A stretch of 11,277 bases of DNA from contig CARBES010000030.1 in assembly GCA_948944455.1 (NCBI GenBank), forward strand, positions 1 through 11,277, given 5' to 3'. The notes under the pieces were generated by a model. It searched no databases. It was not told where the DNA came from and saw nothing but the letters and a program-made list of their open reading frames with translations. The translations under genes and the position numbers were made by a program. Numbering within the stretch: the first letter of the stretch is position 1; the number at the start of each line of letters is the position of its first letter. Below are positions 5,573 to 11,277 of the stretch, piece after piece. This stretch comes from an uncultured Candidatus Saccharibacteria bacterium (GTDB lineage Bacteria > Patescibacteriota > Saccharimonadia > Saccharimonadales > Saccharimonadaceae).

Positions 5573-8500
5573 CTACAAGATCGTAATATTTTCCTCACTA
5601 CGGTCTTGGAAGTTCTGTCGAATAAAATCGCGGCTAACAACCGGGATCTGGAATTGTTCAAAAAGGCTTTCGTCAATTTGGGCAATTCCTTTTTGCCAAA
5701 AATCTAGTCCGAAATCTAGAAGAGGAACATAACAATACTTATCACGAGCGGTATTCTGAGAGGTCTTAGCAAGAAAAAGACATGCTCGGAAAAATTTAGT
5801 CATGAAATACTTCGCCATCAAAAAGGCATCATCTTGATTGGCGAAAGGGCCAAACTCAATAAAGGTTTCGGCGCAGACATCTCCCGGACGTGCCACACAA
5901 ATGTTTGAATATGACCCGCCAAGACCGATACTACGCGACATGTTCCCCCAAGCTTTTGGTACAAAAAGTTTATAGGCGTCGAGATTAGGGCTAGACTTTG
6001 GCAGGCTCTTACGCGGAATGTATTTATAACCGCGTTCTCCATTTGAGAAAAGGCCAAAAAGGCGTACGTCATCAGGTTTTTGCGGGTTATCTTCTAACGA
6101 AAGCTGGTATTTCCACGGGCGACGCAGAGGCTCTGCACAAAAACCATATGGCCGGCGCGCCGATCCGAGTGAAGAAATGCTTTTGTCATTAGCTAAATTA
6201 CGCAAGCAATCAAGCTCGGCTGGCTTCTCGACTTCGCGCGTCTCAACTGGCAGGACGACTGAGCTGGCTTCCTTACCGTATTCAAATTTACGAATTTGTC
6301 CATGATTATCGTACTTATTGTCGCGTAAAACAATGTTTACACCGCCGGTGCCAATTTCCGGGAAAATGCGACGATTATCATTTTCATAGTAGTTGTCGAT
6401 TAGAACTAAATGCGGGTCACGTTTATACTCAATATTATTAAGTTGTTTTAGACCGTTCGTATTCGTGACCTTCTGCCAGCCAAGCGGGAAAATTAAGCAA
6501 AGTAATTCTGGATCGAGGTCGACCGCCATGCGGTAAAAATCAGCATAAACTTGGCGCCGGCCAGATTGGTATGGCGGATTGCCAATAATAATATCGAACT
6601 TCACATCATCTTCCCAAAATTCTGCATTTTTCTGCAATACTTTTACATAGTTTATCATACTTTTACCATCAGACGGATTATACACGACGAAATGCTTCAT
6701 GATTTCTTTTAATTCAGAATCGGAGAAAAAATCCTCATCAAAACGTGTAAAACTCAGAATAGTGCGGAGCGTAACTTCGTGCGTAACAGCATCCGGCGAC
6801 CAGGCATAGATTTGATGCGTAAAGATATGTAGTAGACAATCATGGTCTGACGAAAATGATGGGCGCAGATTTCGAAAAAGTCGATACGCAAGAGCAGCAG
6901 AGAAAATCCCACCCTTCGAACAGAGATCAAGAAAAGTAGAATCTGGCGAACGAAAAGCATCGGGACGCTGCGCTTCAAGATAATCTAGCATTCGCTCAAC
7001 AATCAAAAGTGGAGTAAAAACATACTGACGTTGTGGCGGAATATAATCAAAAATTGTCTGAAAAGCTGAGAGATTGTAGTAATTCGTAAGCGACTCTTCG
7101 CGCGCCATAAACTCAGTAATTGCGGCAGAGCAGTTTACTTCGTCAAAGAAATTTTCTTTCGCCAGAACTCGAAAATCAGCCTTAGAAATACCGGTTAGCT
7201 TGGAAAAAGTATCATCCGAAGCAGTTTCAACTAGTTGTCGGAGGTCCTGACTGAGCATGCCATAGAGATGGAGTAGGAGTGGGATTGTTGAGGTAAAGCC
7301 ACGTAGTTTCTCACGGCAACTTTCTTCAATTTCCTTCTTATGACTGCGGCGATGGTCTTTTTTCTTTAAAACATTTGGTCCGGTAGTGGATGGCACGGCT
7401 TCCATAAATGGTTGCGGGGTAGATTCAAAACCATGCTTTCCCAGAGCGTAAATCTTGTTCAATACGCGGTGTGCACTGGGCGAAAGCGCAGCAACGTTAT
7501 CAAGGCGAAAAAGTTTGTCCGAGGAGACAAATCCACCATCAACGATTTCTTGAGCAGCGAGTTGGGCTGGCAGAGTTACGATTTGCTCAGCCGAGAGCGG
7601 AGCCATTTTGCCATTAGGTGATGAAGCGTAGATAGGTAAATATTTGAGCAGGGCTAGAGTCGCGGCAATATCGCTAGCAGAGTTATTACAAAGATTCACA
7701 GCATAATCGCGCACGGCAAGCATAGCGCGATCGGAAGACCAGTCGAAAATATAGGTAGATTTTTTCATAAAGCCGTCGGCTTGCCAAGGGTTTTGTGCGC
7801 GGAACGCTGCCTGGAGATATTGCGCCGAGCTAATCTTGGCCAGATTACTAGTCACTCCCAGCATCAAAACCGCAGTCCATTCTGGCACGGTAATTCCGGT
7901 AGTGAGACGACCACAAGAAAGCGTAATAGTGCGGCTACGCAGTGGCTCAGAGCCGATCGCACGACGGACACGAGCTAAAGCCCGGACAGAATCGTTCGGA
8001 CCAGCATCGTCCTTCCCCGCCACAACAACAACTTCGTAATCATGAAAAAACGGATGAATATGCAATAAATTTGCCAGCGCACGGCACTCATCAATATGAC
8101 TAAGTAACCAAAAGGTATGACGAAAATATTGACGGTTCTGCTCCGTAGTAAACGGCAGACTATACGAAAGTTCATTATCAGATTTCTCAGCCAAAAGTAG
8201 ATCTAGCCAGCGGCGCACAAGAGTTTCGTGCAGAAACTTACCACCCTTCACGCGGAAAAGCTCATTCGAGTTTGAGATCCGAGGATTAAAGTCTTTGCCA
8301 AAATAATCACAAAGCTGATAAGTGTACAGCTTTAATTGAGGTAAAGTTTCGTAGGGATTATTGGAACTTTCGCCCGCGGAGCTAGACTTCATGCGCTGTT
8401 CATCGAGATAAGTCCAGTTATAGATTTGATTTTTAGAAAACTCATGAGTTGTTAAAGCGCGAAAAGGTGTACCAGAAAGATGTAACGTAAAATCCGTTTT

Positions 8501-9520
8501 AATCTTAGCAAGGGCCTGACGAGTTTTCTCCGTATTAACTCCATCATGACTTTCGTCGACGATAAGCAAATCCCAAGGTTTCTTTACGCGGAAAATCCAC
8601 TGGTTCTTAGCTTTAAAATCACCGCTCTGGTTTTTCCCTTTCAGGTCCTGTAGCGAAATGAAGAAAAAGAGCGGGCGCGCAAGAAGCTCTGGGTTATGCA
8701 GGAGCTCGGCGCGAGAGTAAATATGGGTTTTCCGACCGTTCACAATAACATCACTGCCCTTCACCGAAGCAAAAATAAATTCACTGACCGGAGCGACGAA
8801 TTGGCAGAAGTCGCTCTGCCAAGAGTCGGAAATCGCTGGGCGGTTCGAAACGATCAATATGCGCTGAGCCGCAATAGCTTCCGCGAATTGATAAGCTGTA
8901 AAGGTCTTACCAAAGCGCGGTTTCGCATTCCAAAGAAACTTGGCTTTATCGCCACCAGAATGATTATCTAACCAATAATTATATGTTTGCTTAATGGCGG
9001 TTTTCTGCTCGGAGCGAGGAACAATCTTCGGCGGGTGCGAAGATAGCATAATATCAGCAAGAGAATGCTGTTCAGCTCCAAGTTTTAAATCTTTTGAAAT
9101 GGTCCAATCATAGAAAAAGAGCTTTTCCGGAGATTTAAGCAGATCGCCGACAATAACATTCGCGACGAGAATTTTATCGACGAGAGCAAAGAACTTATCA
9201 CTAAATTCTGGACGCGAACTGGCAAAATCTAGAATAATCGCACGTAAACGACGGCGGGTCTCGAAAACAAGTTTTTCATCAACATCAACACCATAGAGAC
9301 GGGAAAGGGCAATCAGGATATCATAGGGCGTAGGCTTCGCCGCAAGCAGACGACGATGCAATACTTCAACTAAAAAATTACCACTACCGCAGCTAGGCTC
9401 AAAGACTGTCTTTTTTATATCCGAAAGCGCAGGTTCGCAAAGCTCGCACATTCGCCCAACGATTTGTCGCTCGGTGAAAATCTGGGTATTTCGCGGAGAA
9501 TTGCGACTAGACCTCGACAT
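5573..9520 (-). CDS. Fused SF2 helicase / Eco57I-like adenine methyltransferase (restriction-modification type)
   Basis: This is a 1315-residue multidomain protein. Residues about 14-139 are a partial N6-adenine methyltransferase. They carry TERQIV, motif I FEPSCGSGNF (40-49), acidic GVDVD (77-81) and a GDLL...FYDW segment (125-139), but no NPPY. Residues about 160-620 are an SF2 helicase/translocase with Walker A AKPRFGKT (199-206), DESH (322-325), LSGTP (348-352), motif V LTTGITVPEW and motif VI QYLQAAFRAQNP (567-578). Residues about 833-1050 are a second methyltransferase with FTPLLIVERML, a degenerate motif I LDLCSKGG (864-871) and FDIIIGNPPYQ (975-985). The last 250 residues resemble the target-recognition part of Eco57I-like enzymes (AYKLFVPKAW, TKFFRACLFL, YCYVPLLDF). 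No PD-(D/E)xK or other nuclease motif was found. I chose the ATG at 9520, which gives a 14-bp overlap with the upstream gene. A further in-frame ATG at 9577 lies deep in that gene and has no ribosome site. The likely role is DNA modification and defence against foreign DNA. Confidence 0.82.
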   Translation of the reverse strand: MSRSSRNSPRNTQIFTERQIVGRMCELCEPALSDIKKTVFEPSCGSGNFLVEVLHRRLLAAKPTPYDILIALSRLYGVDVDEKLVFETRRRLRAIILDFASSRPEFSDKFFALVDKILVANVIVGDLLKSPEKLFFYDWTISKDLKLGAEQHSLADIMLSSHPPKIVPRSEQKTAIKQTYNYWLDNHSGGDKAKFLWNAKPRFGKTFTAYQFAEAIAAQRILIVSNRPAISDSWQSDFCQFVAPVSEFIFASVKGSDVIVNGRKTHIYSRAELLHNPELLARPLFFFISLQDLKGKNQSGDFKAKNQWIFRVKKPWDLLIVDESHDGVNTEKTRQALAKIKTDFTLHLSGTPFRALTTHEFSKNQIYNWTYLDEQRMKSSSAGESSNNPYETLPQLKLYTYQLCDYFGKDFNPRISNSNELFRVKGGKFLHETLVRRWLDLLLAEKSDNELSYSLPFTTEQNRQYFRHTFWLLSHIDECRALANLLHIHPFFHDYEVVVVAGKDDAGPNDSVRALARVRRAIGSEPLRSRTITLSCGRLTTGITVPEWTAVLMLGVTSNLAKISSAQYLQAAFRAQNPWQADGFMKKSTYIFDWSSDRAMLAVRDYAVNLCNNSASDIAATLALLKYLPIYASSPNGKMAPLSAEQIVTLPAQLAAQEIVDGGFVSSDKLFRLDNVAALSPSAHRVLNKIYALGKHGFESTPQPFMEAVPSTTGPNVLKKKDHRRSHKKEIEESCREKLRGFTSTIPLLLHLYGMLSQDLRQLVETASDDTFSKLTGISKADFRVLAKENFFDEVNCSAAITEFMAREESLTNYYNLSAFQTIFDYIPPQRQYVFTPLLIVERMLDYLEAQRPDAFRSPDSTFLDLCSKGGIFSAALAYRLFRNLRPSFSSDHDCLLHIFTHQIYAWSPDAVTHEVTLRTILSFTRFDEDFFSDSELKEIMKHFVVYNPSDGKSMINYVKVLQKNAEFWEDDVKFDIIIGNPPYQSGRRQVYADFYRMAVDLDPELLCLIFPLGWQKVTNTNGLKQLNNIEYKRDPHLVLIDNYYENDNRRIFPEIGTGGVNIVLRDNKYDNHGQIRKFEYGKEASSVVLPVETREVEKPAELDCLRNLANDKSISSLGSARRPYGFCAEPLRRPWKYQLSLEDNPQKPDDVRLFGLFSNGERGYKYIPRKSLPKSSPNLDAYKLFVPKAWGNMSRSIGLGGSYSNICVARPGDVCAETFIEFGPFANQDDAFLMAKYFMTKFFRACLFLAKTSQNTARDKYCYVPLLDFGLDFWQKGIAQIDESLFEQFQIPVVSRDFIRQNFQDRSEENITIL

Positions 9521-9965
9521 ACTTGCTAAACCATTTCGTAAAGCCGTCAAGCGAAGAAAAGGCCGCTGCATCCTCATCTGAATCGGCCGCGAGAAAAGCT
9601 ACTACTTCGCCATCGCGAAAAATGACAAAGGTGGGATAGAAGCGTAGGTTCGGAACAAGTCCAGAAGCTTTCAGGTCGGAAAAGTTAGTTTGATAAATTT
9701 TGAGCTGGTGCTCGGCAGAAAAATCTTGGACGATTTGGCTGAGTTCTACCGAAGTTTGACAACCGGGCTGATGCGCAAAAACGGCAAAAGTTTTCCGCTC
9801 ATCAACTAGTTCGCGCAGTTCGGCAATATCAATGTCTTCGATCTGCGCCGTATCGTAATATTCCGGATCAAGCCGGAAAGTCGCTGGCTGACGGAAAATT
9901 AGGAACGCCGCGACACAGATGACGAGCGTGACGAGTAGGATGATCCCAGCAGTGAGGCGTTTCAC
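9507..9965 (-). CDS. Membrane-anchored thioredoxin-fold protein with CxxS site
   Basis: This 152-residue protein has an N-terminal transmembrane anchor at about 5-25, with the rest predicted outside the cytoplasmic membrane. Residues about 45-150 fit a thioredoxin fold. The strand FAVFAHQPGC leads into the active-site position CQTS (69-72), and the cis-proline segment FYPTFVIF (P111) and a following DGEVV strand match the family. The second active-site cysteine is serine, so it is a monothiol CxxS type. The only other cysteine (C17) lies in the membrane helix. It may act as a thiol isomerase, a mixed-disulfide partner or a structural member rather than a classical disulfide reductase. The start is GTG at 9965, inside the GTGA overlap with the rhodanese stop, with no Shine-Dalgarno site. 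This implies translational coupling. Its end overlaps the methyltransferase-helicase gene. Confidence 0.72.
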   Translation of the reverse strand: MKRLTAGIILLVTLVICVAAFLIFRQPATFRLDPEYYDTAQIEDIDIAELRELVDERKTFAVFAHQPGCQTSVELSQIVQDFSAEHQLKIYQTNFSDLKASGLVPNLRFYPTFVIFRDGEVVAFLAADSDEDAAAFSSLDGFTKWFSKYVEV

Positions 9966-10705
9966 GATTTTTGCTCGTGGAGAGTATTAAGATCGATATT
10001 ATGATAGGGGACTTTCCAGAAGTCGTAAACCGTCTGACCATTACGAGTAGTCTTCACCTCAACATTATTCTCGCCCTCGTAATTCCAATAGCCGCCAACG
10101 TTATAGATTTTATCCGAGTCCCAACCGAGCGCCACGAGCATATCTTTCGTCATGCCAGCGTAACCGCCGCCGCCACACATGAGGAAAATAGTTTTGTCCT
10201 TCGGAAAGAGCGATTCGAGGATCGGAAGCGACTCGATATAATTCGCATGGTAATTCCCTTTACCGTCATGCGTGAACAATGTCTTGCCAGTGTAGGTGGC
10301 GCCAACTTCGTCCGGCAAACCCGAAACGTTCACAATATAAGGCAACGGCACTACTTCAAAACCATCGACAAAGCCAGAAAGATACGAATCGCCACCAATC
10401 GCTTCGTAATTACCCGGATCCTTCAACATACGCATGTCGCGATAAACAGCATCAGGACGATGTAGGTAATTATCGATTGTAATTTCGTTGATATTTTTAT
10501 CAATACCAAACTCACCACGAACGCCTTCGGACTTTTCTGGCTTCGGCAGGGCGGAAAGTATAGCAGATTGATTAGTGTTTTCGCAAGAATCGGCACGATC
10601 ATTCGGTCGTAGAAGTGCTACCAGCCCGGCCACCACAATAATAGCTAAGCAGACTGCACCTAGCGTTAAGCCAAAAGTTTTCGTTTCTTCACGTTTCCTG
10701 CCCAT
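9962..10705 (-). CDS. Membrane-anchored rhodanese-like sulfurtransferase
   Basis: This 247-residue protein has a basic N-terminus, one membrane helix at about 11-33 and an exported domain. Residues about 75-240 are rhodanese-like. VYRDMRMLKDPGNYEAIGG and the segment around VDGFEVVPLPYI resemble the opening strand-helix unit. The active-site loop is CGGGGYAG with catalytic-type C177 (177-184), followed by MLVALGW and YNVGGYW. Rhodaneses move sulfane sulfur through a cysteine persulfide. An extracytoplasmic location suggests a role in sulfur or redox handling at the surface, though the substrate is unknown. The strong AAGGAGG ribosome site before the ATG at 10705 decides the start. In-frame codons upstream cover the promoter and are not used. 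The TGA stop overlaps the next gene's GTG by 4 bp. It is the first gene of a three-gene operon. Confidence 0.8.
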   Translation of the reverse strand: MGRKREETKTFGLTLGAVCLAIIVVAGLVALLRPNDRADSCENTNQSAILSALPKPEKSEGVRGEFGIDKNINEITIDNYLHRPDAVYRDMRMLKDPGNYEAIGGDSYLSGFVDGFEVVPLPYIVNVSGLPDEVGATYTGKTLFTHDGKGNYHANYIESLPILESLFPKDKTIFLMCGGGGYAGMTKDMLVALGWDSDKIYNVGGYWNYEGENNVEVKTTRNGQTVYDFWKVPYHNIDLNTLHEQKS

Positions 10706-10709
10706 AAGA

Positions 10710-10715
10710 CCTCCT
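10710..10715 (-). promoter_or_regulatory. Strong ribosome binding site of the rhodanese gene
   Basis: On the minus strand AGGAGG is followed by TCTT and then the ATG at 10705. This is the best Shine-Dalgarno match in the window, and it fixes the start downstream of the promoter. Confidence 0.85.
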
Positions 10716-10723
10716 TTTGAATA

Positions 10724-10752
10724 ATTATAAGAGGAATGACAGATAAAATCAA
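10724..10752 (-). promoter_or_regulatory. Promoter of the rhodanese-thioredoxin-R/M operon
   Basis: On the minus strand TTGATT (10752-10747), a 17-base spacer and a perfect TATAAT (10729-10724) predict initiation near 10717. The leader would be about 12 bases, just enough for the ribosome site. No palindromic operator is visible. Its upstream side abuts the FISUMP fragment that begins at 10764. Confidence 0.75.
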
Positions 10753-10763
10753 GAGAGTAATAA

Positions 10764-10979
10764 GTCTTCGTCCGCAGCGGAATCGTAAACGCTTCAACTA
10801 CTATTTTTAGTTTACATAGCTTTGATGCTGCAGTAAGTGGCAACTACTGGTCGGCAAATATCGGTAAAGTCAGTTCAGAAGTTTATAGCTATGTGTTTTG
10901 GACGCCTGATGATTCTCGTCCACTATCCCTCAGACCCAGCCTTGTTGGCTTCTCCCTCCGTTGTCTAGCCATAGAGTAA
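10764..10979 (+). pseudogene. C-terminal fragment of a FISUMP-domain surface protein
   Basis: Read from 10764 the frame gives VFVRSGIVNAS, then GNYWSANIGKV and a C-terminal GFSLRCLAIE before TAA at 10977-10979. These are the hallmarks of the C-terminus of Fibrobacter succinogenes major paralogous (FISUMP)-type domains, as in the gene at 11012. The frame is closed by a TAA at 10761-10763 and no usable start codon precedes the domain. The sequence further upstream is the promoter of the rhodanese operon on the other strand. So only about 71 residues remain, and the fragment is most likely a remnant cut by a rearrangement. It lies tail-to-tail with its relative, with 32 bp between the two stops. 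Confidence 0.7.
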
Positions 10980-11011
10980 TCAAGGGAGGATGAAGAGCTA
11001 AACAATGGTAG

Positions 11012-11277
11012 CTATTCTGCGGTATTTACAAGGCATCGGACGGAAAAGCCGTAGGCGCGAACGTTTCCGTAGGACGGGACGACATACGCCGGATTAAAGT
11101 CGAGGTAGCGGGCGTTGGCAGCAGAATCAGCAACAGATGACCAATAGACGCCATCGGCACCAACACTCCGGACCTGCTGGACGCTAGCCCAAGGAGCGAC
11201 GAGCCCGGCGCGTAGGAAGTGTATAGGGCTCCCCGTCAAAATGCTCTCGGTTGTAACATTAGCGCCAATCTCTTTAC
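11012..11277 (-). CDS. FISUMP-domain surface protein, C-terminal part (gene continues past window)
   Basis: The frame is open from the right edge to a TAG at 11014-11012, giving the last 88 or so residues. It contains SPIHFLRAGLV, GVYWSSVADSAANARYLDF and the terminal GYxxR-like GFSVRCLVNTAE. The YWSS and GFSVRC signatures mark the end of FISUMP/DUF1566-type domains. These are common in extracellular proteins of Bacteroidota, Fibrobacteres and many Patescibacteria. The real start lies beyond 11277. A TTG within this stretch is not a credible start, because domain sequence continues upstream of it. It probably encodes an exported or pilin-like protein, but the N-terminus that would show this is missing. 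Confidence 0.8.
   Translation of the reverse strand, partial: KEIGANVTTESILTGSPIHFLRAGLVAPWASVQQVRSVGADGVYWSSVADSAANARYLDFNPAYVVPSYGNVRAYGFSVRCLVNTAE

Noticed and set aside
9518..9577. Longer N-terminus for the methyltransferase-helicase starting at 9577
   Set aside because: It would overlap the thioredoxin-like gene by 71 bp, has no ribosome site, and adds only residues encoded by the other gene's conserved C-terminus. The ATG at 9520 keeps the whole methyltransferase domain.
9971..10465. 164-codon open frame on the plus strand opposite the rhodanese gene
   Set aside because: The opposite strand has clear rhodanese motifs and a strong promoter. This frame has no recognisable domain.
10996..11013. 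AGCTA/TAGCT inverted repeat between the two FISUMP ends as a terminator
   Set aside because: The stem is only 5 bp with an 8-base loop and no T tract on either strand.

Overview
The window looks like a piece of a small bacterial genome, most likely Candidate Phyla Radiation (Patescibacteria) and possibly Saccharibacteria. This is inferred from the FISUMP-type surface-protein C-termini at the right edge, the compact overlapping genes, and very short 5' leaders on several transcripts. TAA, TAG and TGA all serve as stops, and a TGA sits inside a GTGA start/stop overlap, so the UGA-to-glycine code of SR1/Gracilibacteria does not apply. A Firmicutes-like donor or host is the main alternative, because the efflux cassette resembles clostridial ones. 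Taxonomy is not proven by the sequence alone.

Left part (1-5400): a tRNA-Arg(UCG), cut by the window edge, is divergent from a TetR-like gene that appears to have almost no leader. That gene runs tail-to-tail, with a 14-bp overlap, into a canonical TetR/AcrR gene. A 397-bp AT-rich intergenic region follows. It carries three copies of one palindrome (TGACY-N3-RGTCA) around a good promoter, plus a different 22-bp palindrome. The promoter drives a two-gene operon: an MMPL-type RND transporter and a secreted heptad-repeat protein related to YhgE/Pip-like partners. It ends in a clear terminator. The likely circuit is a TetR repressor that controls export of a toxic or lipidic substrate.

Middle (5400-5550): a complete tRNA-Arg(CCG) with encoded CCA, its own extended -10 promoter and its own terminator.

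Right part (5573-10752), minus strand: a tightly coupled three-gene operon with a strong promoter. It encodes a membrane-anchored rhodanese, a membrane-anchored thioredoxin-fold protein with a CxxS site, and a 1315-residue fusion of a partial methyltransferase, an SF2 helicase and an Eco57I-like methyltransferase with target-recognition region. No nuclease domain is visible in the fusion. Physical coupling of envelope redox/sulfur proteins to a restriction-modification-type enzyme is the most unusual arrangement here.

Right edge (10764-11277): two C-terminal FISUMP pieces lie tail-to-tail. The plus-strand one is a start-less fragment that begins right beside the promoter of the rhodanese operon, which suggests a rearrangement boundary. 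The minus-strand one is an intact C-terminus whose gene continues beyond the window.
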